DNA of 61,322 bases, from IMG/VR virus record IMGVR_UViG_3300029319_006288, positions 1-61,322 of that record; one strand, written 5' to 3'. Positions 20,323-30,986 of this stretch are shown piece after piece. Positions within the stretch are counted from its first letter, which is position 1. Each line of letters begins with the position of its first letter. The notes below the pieces were generated by a model. It did not search any database, was not told the DNA's origin, and worked only from the letters and a program-made list of their open reading frames with translations. Source of the DNA: a virus. The position numbers and the translations under genes were made by a program.

Positions 20323-23300
20323 ATGATTGGAGATAATGTCTACGGGATAATACCGCCATCTGGCGAGTATAACAAAGATTGGCCTGTACATTTTAACCTA
20401 CCTCAAGGTGCGAGCGGCGAGCTTTCTACCGGAGGTTGGACTGCTGACGTACAAGTATCAGGAAACTATGGCAACGAGGGTTTTGTACAGCAGACCTTTT
20501 TAGGTGCATCTATTAGAGATTTTGATTTAAGTGCTGGGTTTGGTGACTCCGCATCTTCTATGACGATCAATCTCGTTAATGATGAATACAATGACTCGGA
20601 TCGTCAACCGTTAGGTTTAGGAGATGACCCATACCATAATGGTAACAGCGATCAATTCTTACCACCGGTTGTTGGTACGCCTGTGTATTTTAAGTTCGGT
20701 AAAAATCCGGCTACTATAGAACAGGCTTTTCGACAAACATATGACGATCTCTATGGAATTCAGACCCTTCCTGCAAAAGTTGCCCCTAATGCTTGGGGCT
20801 ATACGTTCCCAGAGATTCCTTGGGACGCAGAGGATTTTGATGAATTACCACCCTACTACTTGGTTGACAGAATAAACAATGTTGCTCAAGATAGAAGTTT
20901 ATTGTGGGACATAAATACAGAGTGGCGTGGTCGTGCCCATTTCAATTTTGGCGGTATCCTACAGAGTTACACTCAGAACAAAGGTCCGGGCGGCAAGCCA
21001 GTATACTCTGTCTCCATCACAGACCCAAGAGAAATCCTATCAAACGTAAATGTTCTTTTAAATAATTATCAAGACACTACTTTCAACTACAAAAATCTTA
21101 TCAATCTTTATGGGTTTTTAGAGTACGATCCTTCTACATCTCTCTTTACGGAATTTAGCACCAAAGCTCAAGGCATAGGTGTTATCGACAAGTTTACAAA
21201 CAATACAACTGGCGAGGTTTTATATGTTGGCGTAGATGCAGCTTGGGATGCTGAAGACGGTTTGGTAAAAGTAGAACCAAAAAATCCAGCGATGGTTCAA
21301 CCAGACCCACCAGACGGACCCTTTATAAATCTTAAAGACCAATATTATTTCGGTCAAATACCGTTTGCCCCAGACGTTTTGCCAGAGTATTTTCCAATTA
21401 CTGGTCAGGGTTTTTCACGACGCAGCGATAAAGGTATGCCTTGGTATAGAATATCTCAAGGTCTTGCTGCTATGTTCCAGTATTATGGGTTTTTACCACA
21501 AGAATACAAGGATGCAGGCTTTGGCGGTGCAATCAACTTTAGAGGGTTTAATTACGTTGTAGATTTTGGTGGTATTCCAACAGAAAAAATTCCCCTGCTG
21601 TACTACATGGATTTTGACCAGATTGATCTTCTCAGTTTGGCCCAAGAACTTTGTGACATTATTAGTCATGAATTATACGTTACCCTGCTTCCTGTTATAG
21701 ATCATCCTGCATCAAAGTTCCTGTTTGAATACAATAATTACCAAGCAGAGAATGGGTACAAAGAAAACATTATTGCTGGAATTATCAGACTAGACGCTAT
21801 AGATAAAACTCAGCAACCTCAATACGGTGCAATTAAATCGTATATAGAAGAACTACAAGATCGAGGAATCAATGTAGAAAATTCAGATGTTGGGTTTGAA
21901 TTGTCTAATGTTACTACTGATAAGTTTGTGGTTGGTGCCCAAGAAGTAGAAACTTATTTCTTCCACTCCGAAAGAGATAGAGACGAATTATGGACTGAAG
22001 CTCAGACCAATAACGTTGCAAACAGAGATTGGCTACAGCAGCATCAATGGGACATAAAAGTTCAAGAGCAGCAGCAAATGCTACCTTACTATGGGTTGCT
22101 AGGAAATAATGCCGTTTCAATTCCTAGAGGTTTTGGTTCTTATCAGCAGATTCTTTTGGATGCTACAAATCTTAATGCGTATGGCGTTGGCAATTATTAT
22201 GTCGCTACTGAATTAGAGTTGCGTGCCGCACTTGTCTCGTATCAGAAGTGGAAAGATTTCTTACTATCCTATAATGAGACTTACGTTGAAGACACTTCAG
22301 AACATAGAGCGTTTCTATCTGCACTGTCTTCCGATAAAAATCAAATCAATAAGGTCTTCCAAGATTTTAGAGATAGGGCCGATTTCGATAATCTGCCAGA
22401 TGGTACAGCAAAAACAAGAATTGACGAAATACTTACAGATTTAGAAAATAGACAGTACGCCGTTACTGTTCCTAGATGCGTGTGGCACTCTGATAAGCCA
22501 GTGGTAGACGAGTTTGGATATCCACAAAGTCCATGCTCACCACCATTTGGATATCCTCTGTATTATCGTCGTGCGACAGCTATAGGTATTGTAGAAGCTG
22601 GCGTTGGCAAGATTGTCAATGCCAAAACCAAGGTTGTCAAAGATACTGCTAATCTGAAAAAGTCTTTTGAAAATGTAAATAGTCCTTTGCTGAAGTTGCC
22701 CAAGAAAACTCTTTCTGAGAGAATGAAAGCTATTAGATCCGAAATAAATAAACTTGCAGAAGAAAATAAGGGCGATCCTAATTTCAAGACTCACAACAAG
22801 AGATACAGAGCTTTAGTCGAACAGCTAACTGAACACACGCAGATCATGAATAATTATGATAAGATGGCTGCTGCACTTAGATCCTCTAATGAATCTGTCG
22901 CTTTTGTTGAAGACTTAGAGAATGGCCCATTGGGTAAGTTTCTTTTCAATATAGAGAAGACAGCTAAAAAGCATGAAGAAAATGCAAAGAAGGTTTACAA
23001 TTTTGTTAAAAAGATTGCCGACGAATGTTTAGGTAAGAAGTTTCTTGTCAGAATTCCTAAGATCGCAAACGTGGGATACTCTAAAACAATCTCTACCTTT
23101 GATGGTACTGCAAACTTTAACATTAAAAATGGACCCTTTGGTTTTGTTCCAAGGCCAATATCATCAGACCCCAAAGCATTGGGAGAATTTTCTTATGACA
23201 TCAATACCCTTCCTATTTTCGATGCGGGGATGCCTAGTTTCGTAGAAGATTTAAATTTAGCTATTCAGAACAGATTAAGCGGTGGAAATGCAAGCAATCT

Positions 23301-25485
23301 TTGGCTTGACTACTTGCAAGATTATGAAAACCACAAAGACTTAAAACCAGATGACGAAAGAAAAATATCAGATCCAAGTCTTGTTCGTGCAGGTGCTCTA
23401 AAAGGTAATTATAACCCATTCTCTGAAAGTTGGGAATGGAATTACAAACCAGAACCTCAAGGTGGATTTTTCGGGTTTAACATATTTGGAGTGAATGTAT
23501 CTGCTTTACAGGCTTTGAGAGCGGGTGTTCCTTGGTCGAGTATGCCACCAGCCATCCAGCAAGGTCTTTGCCCAATTGATATGAACAACTTGATGAGTGA
23601 TTCAAACAGGATTGAGTGCTATGCTCGTTATAATCATAGTGAGACATTAGATTTTACGGGCGTTAGTGCCAGTGATATGGTTCAGCAAGTTATGACCAAA
23701 GGTGGTCAATTCATTCCAGACGTTGTTGAGGAACTACCAAATAATAACATTGACAACAAACTAAGATTTGAAGCTCTTGCTCAAACAAAAGAAGAACAGA
23801 GAAAGAAAGAGCGACAGCCAGATTCGATGGCGTTCGTAAAATGTAGTGTTGATGAAACATTGTACATGCCGCCCAAACTGAAAAAGTATAACTTAGACGT
23901 TTATGCGAATGAGTATGAGTTTACTCTTAGTATTCCAGAACCTGTAAGAACTGAGGGTAAAAACGAAGATTGTACTCCTAGAATTACTTATGACTATCCA
24001 AACGCTATACCTTTATTCTCTATACCAAGAGATGGAGGCGTAGATGGAAGAAATGAGGAATGGTACGACTTTAGAAGAGTGTACGATAAAGAGACAGAAT
24101 CTTGGATTATTGATAGCGACATAGAGAAATTAGACGACAAACATGTTTACGCACTTGTTACGGTTCCCGGAAGAGTCAGAAGTATTATTGACACAAGATG
24201 GAACGATGGGCAAAATCAAGAGTATCAGGCTTTACAACTCAAGCACTTGATGACTCAAGACACTGTTCAGATTCCACAGTTTAGCAAGCCAAATATACCA
24301 CAGCCCGGACAATCTAAGATTCCTTGTGGACCGCCACCGACAGCTTCCGGTCAAGCTGAAGCCCAAGCTATTGGTAGTGGTTATGGATTGATTGGTGCAA
24401 CAAAAATAGACAGTGTAAGATATCCTACTTTATGGGGTGTAGATTTTAGTTCATTAGACTATGACGCTTATATTCCGGGTAAAAAAGAAGATTGGCTTAG
24501 ATTTTCCCTAGAAGAAATTAGTTCAGCTAGATCATTAAGTAAGAAGGTTATCGAAGGTAGTATAACTAACAATCCAAATGTGAGAATAAATTACACTCAG
24601 CCTTCTCCTGTATTCCCAGACATTGTTGCTATACCAATGATGTCTCACGAAAGGTGTTATGGCCCTTGGTTGTCATCATCTCAACTAAACCCAAGTGGCG
24701 ACCCAAGAGTTAAGTTTGCAGACATTGGAGGCAAGGTAGAGTTTATCAAGGATGAGAATTTTGCCCCTTGGAATTTCGCAGGCTATCAATTGATGAATGA
24801 GGCTGGCTCTTTACAGGCACAGTTCTCAAATAGTCTTCTACTGTTTAGTGAGAGAGGTGGATTTGCTATTCCAGATGCACCAACAGGAATTGCTTTGGCT
24901 TCAGCTTTGAAGCAGGCAGGCCCACTGGTTACTTCTATAGGTGTTAATGTCTCACAAGGAGGAGTCAAAACAACCGTGAAGATGGATCTTTACACCGCCC
25001 AATGGGGTAAACTTGCAAAACAAAAAGAAATGGCAATTAGTCAGATCGCAAGAGAAAGGCAAAAATTAAAAGACGAGCAGAACAGTGCGATCAGAAGAGG
25101 ATTAGGAAAAAGATCGACCAGTACAGATCTCGTAAATTCTGTAATGAACGCTGGCGGTCAACAGGTATTGAATATAGTTAATGGCGTTACTCAACAAACT
25201 GAAGCAAATAGAGAGCTTGGAAAAGAAGTATCTGAAGGTGTTATAGCTCTGGGTGCAAATGGAGGCGTTGCATATAACGACCCTAAAGACTTGCAGAAAG
25301 CACTTAGTACAGCAGATCAAAACTTAATGAAGCAAGAGTTTGAAAGGTCTGTGGTTGCATCGGTTACTGATTTCTTTCAGGCATTTTCTAAAGACCCAAG
25401 TAAATTCTTACCAAGTTATTTGTTGAACACATATAAACCTCTAAACCATATGATTGACCCGGACAATCATACACCTGAAGAATAG
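20323..25485 (+). CDS. Large virion structural protein, possible baseplate/tail hub (1720 aa)
   Basis: The N-terminal region contains a segment (LGASIRDFDLSAGFGDSAS, then SMTINLVNDEYN) typical of large uncharacterised phage virion proteins. Further elements are a mixed alpha/beta middle, a helical coiled-coil-like part at about residues 746-900 (many Lys/Glu with Leu/Ile spacing), a Pro-rich linker near residues 1320-1345, and a helical C-terminal tail from about residue 1560. The start follows AAGGAATT. Size and position suggest a tail-hub or baseplate part, but no catalytic motif is visible. I cannot assign it to a named T4 or lambda counterpart. Confidence 0.6.
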   Translation: MIGDNVYGIIPPSGEYNKDWPVHFNLPQGASGELSTGGWTADVQVSGNYGNEGFVQQTFLGASIRDFDLSAGFGDSASSMTINLVNDEYNDSDRQPLGLGDDPYHNGNSDQFLPPVVGTPVYFKFGKNPATIEQAFRQTYDDLYGIQTLPAKVAPNAWGYTFPEIPWDAEDFDELPPYYLVDRINNVAQDRSLLWDINTEWRGRAHFNFGGILQSYTQNKGPGGKPVYSVSITDPREILSNVNVLLNNYQDTTFNYKNLINLYGFLEYDPSTSLFTEFSTKAQGIGVIDKFTNNTTGEVLYVGVDAAWDAEDGLVKVEPKNPAMVQPDPPDGPFINLKDQYYFGQIPFAPDVLPEYFPITGQGFSRRSDKGMPWYRISQGLAAMFQYYGFLPQEYKDAGFGGAINFRGFNYVVDFGGIPTEKIPLLYYMDFDQIDLLSLAQELCDIISHELYVTLLPVIDHPASKFLFEYNNYQAENGYKENIIAGIIRLDAIDKTQQPQYGAIKSYIEELQDRGINVENSDVGFELSNVTTDKFVVGAQEVETYFFHSERDRDELWTEAQTNNVANRDWLQQHQWDIKVQEQQQMLPYYGLLGNNAVSIPRGFGSYQQILLDATNLNAYGVGNYYVATELELRAALVSYQKWKDFLLSYNETYVEDTSEHRAFLSALSSDKNQINKVFQDFRDRADFDNLPDGTAKTRIDEILTDLENRQYAVTVPRCVWHSDKPVVDEFGYPQSPCSPPFGYPLYYRRATAIGIVEAGVGKIVNAKTKVVKDTANLKKSFENVNSPLLKLPKKTLSERMKAIRSEINKLAEENKGDPNFKTHNKRYRALVEQLTEHTQIMNNYDKMAAALRSSNESVAFVEDLENGPLGKFLFNIEKTAKKHEENAKKVYNFVKKIADECLGKKFLVRIPKIANVGYSKTISTFDGTANFNIKNGPFGFVPRPISSDPKALGEFSYDINTLPIFDAGMPSFVEDLNLAIQNRLSGGNASNLWLDYLQDYENHKDLKPDDERKISDPSLVRAGALKGNYNPFSESWEWNYKPEPQGGFFGFNIFGVNVSALQALRAGVPWSSMPPAIQQGLCPIDMNNLMSDSNRIECYARYNHSETLDFTGVSASDMVQQVMTKGGQFIPDVVEELPNNNIDNKLRFEALAQTKEEQRKKERQPDSMAFVKCSVDETLYMPPKLKKYNLDVYANEYEFTLSIPEPVRTEGKNEDCTPRITYDYPNAIPLFSIPRDGGVDGRNEEWYDFRRVYDKETESWIIDSDIEKLDDKHVYALVTVPGRVRSIIDTRWNDGQNQEYQALQLKHLMTQDTVQIPQFSKPNIPQPGQSKIPCGPPPTASGQAEAQAIGSGYGLIGATKIDSVRYPTLWGVDFSSLDYDAYIPGKKEDWLRFSLEEISSARSLSKKVIEGSITNNPNVRINYTQPSPVFPDIVAIPMMSHERCYGPWLSSSQLNPSGDPRVKFADIGGKVEFIKDENFAPWNFAGYQLMNEAGSLQAQFSNSLLLFSERGGFAIPDAPTGIALASALKQAGPLVTSIGVNVSQGGVKTTVKMDLYTAQWGKLAKQKEMAISQIARERQKLKDEQNSAIRRGLGKRSTSTDLVNSVMNAGGQQVLNIVNGVTQQTEANRELGKEVSEGVIALGANGGVAYNDPKDLQKALSTADQNLMKQEFERSVVASVTDFFQAFSKDPSKFLPSYLLNTYKPLNHMIDPDNHTPEE

Positions 25486-25494
25486 GAATAGGAA

Positions 25495-28400
25495 ATGAAG
25501 AACCCAGATAAAACAGATTTTCATGTTTTTGAAACTAACCATCCATATTTTATTGAATTGGGACTCGGTACGTTTACTACTGGCACTTTACTTGAGTGGT
25601 GGAATGAACGTGATAATCTAGGAAGATATCTAAACAGGCGTCATATCAATGTTCCTTTTGGTCCAACTGATAAACTGGATACTGTTACTAATACTCTACA
25701 AAACCTATTAGGCATAACTGACACTACAGAATTTTCTTGGTACGGATGGAAGCCAAATTTGGATACTCCAAATGCTGGAAGATTCGCAAAACAAAACCTT
25801 AAAGGTTTAGATTCTAACGCAGGTGGCGAAGACAGTTACATATGGTCATATGCTGGGAAAACAACTGTAGGAATAGGTGACATTCAATCCACCGTTGACA
25901 GGCTCAATTTAGACACAGAAAATCCGGTTATTGGAGTTTTTCTTAGCGGTGTCGATCCTGCGTATCCTGACGTTCAGCCGTTGTATGTCAGTGCAGCAGA
26001 CCCATTTGATCCTCCTAGTACCCCAGAAGAGATAAATGAAGCAACATCTGGAAACATTGCTCTTGCTGAGTATTATGCACCACTAAAAGATATATCCCCT
26101 TTGTACAGCTTGATTCAGCTTAACAAGTTTATAAATCATTTTGATGATTATTACCCAAGAGAAACTTGGGAATTGAATGCAGCGAATACATACCCCGGAC
26201 TAGAGAAGAAACAGGCTTTTGGCTCATACGCACTCTTAAATGAAATTAAATCAGCCAAAAGCAACCCAAGAATACAATGGTCTGGCGACGTTACATTCTT
26301 TATAAATCAAAACGATGGGCTCATACAAAACTGTGAGATAACTGACAATATTACATTTAGTCTTTACCTTAAAGACGAATCAATGACTGCAAAGACTGGC
26401 AAAGCAGTCACTATGAAGGAAATGTCGTTTGTTGGACCAAGGCGAGATGCTGTAGGTGCAATTGGTGGAGAAGATGGTGAGCGAGTATCTGACGATCAAG
26501 AAGATGTTACTAGGCAGGCTGCTGGAGAGGTAGATCTTCAATGGAATCCTGTGACTAAAAAGTGGCAAAGCGGAAACGTAAATATGCTTTGTAAACTTGT
26601 TACCCAGCTAAGACCCGGAAAAGTTCCCACACTAGACCATCTCTTAAATAACGACATTAGAGACACACTAGAAGAAGAAGATAATGCAAATTGCTATATT
26701 CCTTCTCGCGGTTCCGGTATGCTCATCAGGACACAGAACAGTATGCCCCTTCAATGGTCGCCCAACTATGCAGAAACAGCAGATACAAGATGTAAGGATG
26801 AAGGCAGAAACAAGCAAATCGTTCCTGTTTACAACTTCAACCCTAGAAAAACATATCCATCAGGCGAAGAAGTTTTGCTTACGCAGATTGACGGTGTTTG
26901 GCATGTTAGTGACTTGGGCAGGGGCGAGGAAGAAGAAGAAGCACCACCGGTCGCCGTAGGTATTGGAAGGTGGGGATCATTCACTTATACCATGACATCT
27001 AGTCAGTTTTTCTTCAAGGGCTTACCTAGCGGCAATACTACTAAGGAATATGTAGATATTACGCCTAGAGATGCAGAATTAAATTTTCATGTTAATTATT
27101 ATCTTTCCGCAAAAACTGACCCGAAACTTCAAGGTGCAGAAGATGCACTTTTAAATCTGTTTCGTAAATATGATAATCCCGGCGATGAAGTAACTGGAAG
27201 AACACCCAATGGTGGATACAACTTTACTCAACCATTCAATACTGCAAACTATGGACGATGGGGTGATGTGCCCGCATATTTTCAGCAAACATCATTTGAT
27301 TACCTAGATAGTCAAATTTTTGGAATACGTGGAAAAGATTCTTCAAGAACAACAGACGGTCCAGATAAGTGCTCAATAGCCTCTACTTCTGCTACACTTA
27401 ATTCTGCGGGTAAAGTCATTCCGTTTGAAGCTAGTGAATATCCGGATAGAAATGCCGCACACTGCGGTGCATTTTTTGGCTGTTTATTTCCTAATGGATA
27501 TCAGGGCACAGAAATATATGATGGAGATGATCCTAGAACTTTCCTCGTAGATGGAGAAAGTAGTCGTGATGCCAATTTTGAAGATTATTTTAATGTAGAC
27601 AACCAATCTATTACCACAAACCCATTTGATAGAGGGAATGGACTGGATGATAGAAATGATGTTAGCGTTCAAACACAGGCTCAAGTTAATCAACCATTTG
27701 AATCATGGAGTATAGAGCAAAATTCTTGGTCCAGAGGAACCTATGCTCATCAAGCTAATATCTTTTATCTTGACGCTGAAAATCAGCGTAAGAGTATGCC
27801 AGCAGATGTTATGCTTAATGCTTCTCCAGATGGAAAAAATGGAAGCCCAATCAAGCCAATAGGCGTGTTCAATGATATTTATCCCACAGGAGCACCCAAA
27901 ACTAAATGGGATGATCCTAGTTTTGATCTTGTTAAATCAGTACCAAATAAAGTTAATGAAGGTGTTTGGTTATATAGAGCACCAGAAACTGGAGAAGCAG
28001 ATATCAATGTGAGTGCATTTGATTTTCAACCGGTAACACGGTCCAATATCATGTTTAGACCTCTAAAAATGGAGGCTTATCTTGGTATGGGGCAATTAAG
28101 TGTTCCATTTAATAAGGTTGATGCGGATAGAAGCACTCTTATGGATGTAGATAAATGGGTTAAAGAGAGGAGTATTCCTAATTGGGGTGAATTTAAAACC
28201 AATCCGGCTACATTATTTACTGAAATAGCAACATCTACGGTAAGTAAAGAATTACCTATTGGTGGTTATGCATCTGACCGTGAGTTTCCAAACGCTAAAC
28301 ACAACTTTGCCGGATATGAAAGAGGAAATGCCTACCCTCAAGGCCCATTAAAGTGGGGTGCTTGGACAAAACACAAGCCAACCTACACCAGATTGCATGA

Positions 28401-29946
28401 ATATAACTATTGGGAACGAAGCATTGCTGGCGGGGGAATGTACTTCGCCAATGAGTTTATCACGGGTGGCGATCCGTACCGGATGGAAGGTGATTACGAT
28501 AGTAACTGGAAAGGTGCGGGAGCTTTTGGAATTATTACAACGAGCCTCAAAGTATCAGCAAATACCATAATAGAATTTACCACAAAAAATCTGTATGGTA
28601 TGGGTGCAGCAGCCGCTGGCGAGTTTACCATTCAGGGTGGTCACGCTGAACAGAATAAGAGTTGGGGCGTCAGTAACTTTATAGAAAGCTATAAACAAGA
28701 AAACATTATAGATCTTAGTGTTAGAATTTATCAGGGGCATCCTACGGAGCAAACTCTTTATGACCCAAGATACTTTGCAGTCCACCATTTTAATCCGGGT
28801 GTAGACTTTGCGTTTGATTTATATCAGGGTACAGGTGTTATCCCAGTAAACGCCTTGGGACAAGGTAAACCTATTCCAAGAAATTACCTGTCTGATGATT
28901 TTAAAAATCTGAGGGATGGTAATGGTGATCTTTTAGATACTGTAACTTATGTCTTCCCAGAGGCTAGTGGTGCCGATATTGGAATTCCAAGTAGGTGGGA
29001 GAAGCACATCGACCCTACAGTTTCTGGTGACAATCTTCACCATGTAGATGGAGGAACTTTTAGTCCAATTGAACTTGCCAACTACAGTCGTGTTTTCAAA
29101 GATGCTACGGCAGAAGGAGTGTTTGGCCTGCTTTCGGCTCCCAAGCCACCATTGATGAATGAAGAATATTGGTTGCCAGATACAAAAAGAAATGGTAAAT
29201 TATTGCCTTATAGGTACTACGCAAAAACACTAGGTGTTCCCATTCCTCATCTGATCTCAGATAATCCTTCTGTTACTATGGTTGCAGAAAAAGATGTTGA
29301 AGGTGAACCAGCTTGGAACCACGCAGGCTCACTAATTGTTACTAATTCTGGCACAGGGTTCTCCGTAGACGAGGCGGTTGGTATATTTGAAAATGACATT
29401 ATCTTGAGAGTTACAGCAGTAGGCGAGGGTGGTTCCGTCGCGGGATTGTCAGTGGAAAGATTTGGATCTGGTATTCCGGTCAATAAAACGAGAGGTAGTG
29501 GAGATCTAATTGGTAGCTTTACGTCTAATTTTACAATATCTCCGCTTGTTGGTGCTGGTGAAGGGTTCAATGGATACTTTGTTTCTGCTGGACTGCAAAA
29601 TAGTATTCAATATGATGACAAACCATTCCTTATAAAAAGAAATGGTCAGGAAATAAATAGGATCGCTGCTAACGAACCCGGACCAAAACATCTTTCTACT
29701 GGAAAATCAAGTGCAGCAGAACCACTTGCGTTCATTGAAGATACTGAGACCGTTCAATATATTATTCCTGAATTACTCAAGACTAACGATGGCTCATATG
29801 ACATTTTCTTCCATTTTCATAATGATATAACTATGACTTGGTTTGCTTGCGGTAGTAGATCTAGCCAAACACCGTGGGGCGATTTCGACAACAATGCCGA
29901 AGCCAACGAACAGTATATTTCAATTGAGGGCATAAACTTACTCTAA
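25495..29946 (+). CDS. Large virion structural protein (1483 aa)
   Basis: No family is recognised. It has no signal peptide or transmembrane helix and is rich in aromatic residues, Asn, Asp, Gly and Pro, as expected for an extracellular beta-structured phage protein. A run of acidic residues (EEEEE) occurs around residue 480. The start is preceded by AGGAATAGGAA. A 52-base gap follows, the largest in the + strand cassette, and contains a promoter-like sequence. It may be a baseplate, fibre or decoration protein. Confidence 0.6.
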   Translation: MKNPDKTDFHVFETNHPYFIELGLGTFTTGTLLEWWNERDNLGRYLNRRHINVPFGPTDKLDTVTNTLQNLLGITDTTEFSWYGWKPNLDTPNAGRFAKQNLKGLDSNAGGEDSYIWSYAGKTTVGIGDIQSTVDRLNLDTENPVIGVFLSGVDPAYPDVQPLYVSAADPFDPPSTPEEINEATSGNIALAEYYAPLKDISPLYSLIQLNKFINHFDDYYPRETWELNAANTYPGLEKKQAFGSYALLNEIKSAKSNPRIQWSGDVTFFINQNDGLIQNCEITDNITFSLYLKDESMTAKTGKAVTMKEMSFVGPRRDAVGAIGGEDGERVSDDQEDVTRQAAGEVDLQWNPVTKKWQSGNVNMLCKLVTQLRPGKVPTLDHLLNNDIRDTLEEEDNANCYIPSRGSGMLIRTQNSMPLQWSPNYAETADTRCKDEGRNKQIVPVYNFNPRKTYPSGEEVLLTQIDGVWHVSDLGRGEEEEEAPPVAVGIGRWGSFTYTMTSSQFFFKGLPSGNTTKEYVDITPRDAELNFHVNYYLSAKTDPKLQGAEDALLNLFRKYDNPGDEVTGRTPNGGYNFTQPFNTANYGRWGDVPAYFQQTSFDYLDSQIFGIRGKDSSRTTDGPDKCSIASTSATLNSAGKVIPFEASEYPDRNAAHCGAFFGCLFPNGYQGTEIYDGDDPRTFLVDGESSRDANFEDYFNVDNQSITTNPFDRGNGLDDRNDVSVQTQAQVNQPFESWSIEQNSWSRGTYAHQANIFYLDAENQRKSMPADVMLNASPDGKNGSPIKPIGVFNDIYPTGAPKTKWDDPSFDLVKSVPNKVNEGVWLYRAPETGEADINVSAFDFQPVTRSNIMFRPLKMEAYLGMGQLSVPFNKVDADRSTLMDVDKWVKERSIPNWGEFKTNPATLFTEIATSTVSKELPIGGYASDREFPNAKHNFAGYERGNAYPQGPLKWGAWTKHKPTYTRLHEYNYWERSIAGGGMYFANEFITGGDPYRMEGDYDSNWKGAGAFGIITTSLKVSANTIIEFTTKNLYGMGAAAAGEFTIQGGHAEQNKSWGVSNFIESYKQENIIDLSVRIYQGHPTEQTLYDPRYFAVHHFNPGVDFAFDLYQGTGVIPVNALGQGKPIPRNYLSDDFKNLRDGNGDLLDTVTYVFPEASGADIGIPSRWEKHIDPTVSGDNLHHVDGGTFSPIELANYSRVFKDATAEGVFGLLSAPKPPLMNEEYWLPDTKRNGKLLPYRYYAKTLGVPIPHLISDNPSVTMVAEKDVEGEPAWNHAGSLIVTNSGTGFSVDEAVGIFENDIILRVTAVGEGGSVAGLSVERFGSGIPVNKTRGSGDLIGSFTSNFTISPLVGAGEGFNGYFVSAGLQNSIQYDDKPFLIKRNGQEINRIAANEPGPKHLSTGKSSAAEPLAFIEDTETVQYIIPELLKTNDGSYDIFFHFHNDITMTWFACGSRSSQTPWGDFDNNAEANEQYISIEGINLL

Positions 29947-29960
29947 ATCAATTTTATGTG

Positions 29961-29966
29961 TATAAT
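29961..29966 (+). promoter_or_regulatory. Possible -10 element upstream of the 249-aa structural gene
   Basis: A perfect TATAAT lies 38 bases before the ATG at 29999, inside the longest gap of the + strand cassette. No good -35 is visible 16-18 bases upstream (TTACTC at 29938). It could be an activator-dependent late promoter or chance in AT-rich DNA. Confidence 0.3.
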
Positions 29967-29998
29967 ACATTGTAAATCTTTACAAGGAGATTAAAACT

Positions 29999-30748
29999 AT
30001 GGCGACAATAACATTTCACGCAAATAACGAAAATATCTATACAGAGGGCACTGGAAACCAGCCAGACCTTATCAATAGTAACGCTGGATCGGGTCTAGGG
30101 TTCTTTGGTGGAGGTTTTGGTATTTCTGTTCCAGTTAGCCAGTATCAGGATTCTACATATGTTACTGATGCAAACGGCACTACTTCTGGTATCAAGTGCT
30201 CTAATTTAAAGTATTCGACTGACACAACTGCTTTTATTCAGGGCGAGGGATCAGACAGTGTAGTTTCTGGTATTCCAAATATCGCTGCACCACTGAATAT
30301 TAGGTTTGAGAATAGCGATGCTGTACGTGTCCAGAACTGCAAATTAAGAATTTTTGACCGTCAGAGCATTGATAACCATGCGAGTGGCGTTGTAACTAAG
30401 GTCTACGAAATTAGACACCCACATCCAGTTATTGGTGTAGATTTTGGTGCAAATAAAGGGCCACTCAAGTTTAGGGGTGTTGCAGACGATCACGAGTGGG
30501 AACAGTTTACTGACGGGTTTGCGATGGCAGATTACGTTATGACGCCCGGACCCGGACCTAGTGGTTTAAATACCTCGTCAGATGACCCTCTGGCAACTGG
30601 TGATGGCACACACTTTAATCATATTGCTCAATCTGGTGAGGCTTGTCGTGCTAATCGTCACGACTGGTATGTTGCTTTGAGTGCATCGCCAAACAGTATT
30701 GGGAGCAAGACAGACTTCGGACTTTATTTCACGTTAGAATATCTATAG
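29999..30748 (+). CDS. Putative virion protein (249 aa)
   Basis: A strong RBS (AAGGAGA) precedes the ATG and a TATAAT lies upstream, so this gene may be expressed more than, or separately from, the large genes before it. The protein is Gly/Ser/Asn-rich with a Gly-rich stretch (LGFFGGGFG) near residues 34-42 and alternating hydrophobic residues suggesting beta-sandwich folds. It has no membrane segment. Family not recognised; a decoration, fibre-tip or minor capsid/tail protein is plausible from context only. Confidence 0.55.
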   Translation: MATITFHANNENIYTEGTGNQPDLINSNAGSGLGFFGGGFGISVPVSQYQDSTYVTDANGTTSGIKCSNLKYSTDTTAFIQGEGSDSVVSGIPNIAAPLNIRFENSDAVRVQNCKLRIFDRQSIDNHASGVVTKVYEIRHPHPVIGVDFGANKGPLKFRGVADDHEWEQFTDGFAMADYVMTPGPGPSGLNTSSDDPLATGDGTHFNHIAQSGEACRANRHDWYVALSASPNSIGSKTDFGLYFTLEYL

Positions 30749-30756
30749 GAGATAAG

Positions 30757-30897
30757 ATGCCTTTATTCAATGGCCCCATCATGACCTTTGTAAGAAAGCA
30801 CAGACTTGTAAGACGCACAGCCGCAATTGGCGGTGCCCTAGTCGGGATTTACTTCCTTGGTGCTTGGCAAGGATGGTGGGATAGATTCTTGTTTTAA
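30757..30897 (+). CDS. Small single-span membrane protein (46 aa)
   Basis: The ATG follows GGAGATAAG, a strong RBS, 8 bases after the previous stop. The protein has a basic N-terminal part (VRKHRLVRR) followed by one hydrophobic segment (AAIGGALVGIYFLGAW) and ends WWDRFLF. Basic residues before a single span predict N-in topology. It is the last gene before the terminator hairpin. A holin-like or membrane-accessory role is possible, but 46 residues with one span do not prove this. Confidence 0.55.
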   Translation: MPLFNGPIMTFVRKHRLVRRTAAIGGALVGIYFLGAWQGWWDRFLF

Positions 30898-30940
30898 GAC
30901 CTGTGATCTTTTGAGCAGGCTTAATTCCTTGTAAAAGAAA

Positions 30941-30975
30941 AAGGTCGGGGCTTTTAAACCCCGGCCTTCTTTTTT
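30941..30975. terminator. Bidirectional rho-independent terminator between convergent operons
   Basis: The left arm AAGGTCGGGG (30941-30950) pairs with CCCCGGCCTT (30959-30968), 10 bp with one G-U, around an 8-base loop. A T-run (30970-30975) follows on the + strand. On the - strand the hairpin is followed by TTTTTCTTTT. It lies between the last + strand gene (ends 30897) and the last - strand gene (ends 30987). Confidence 0.9.
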
Positions 30976-30986
30976 AGATCTCCTTT

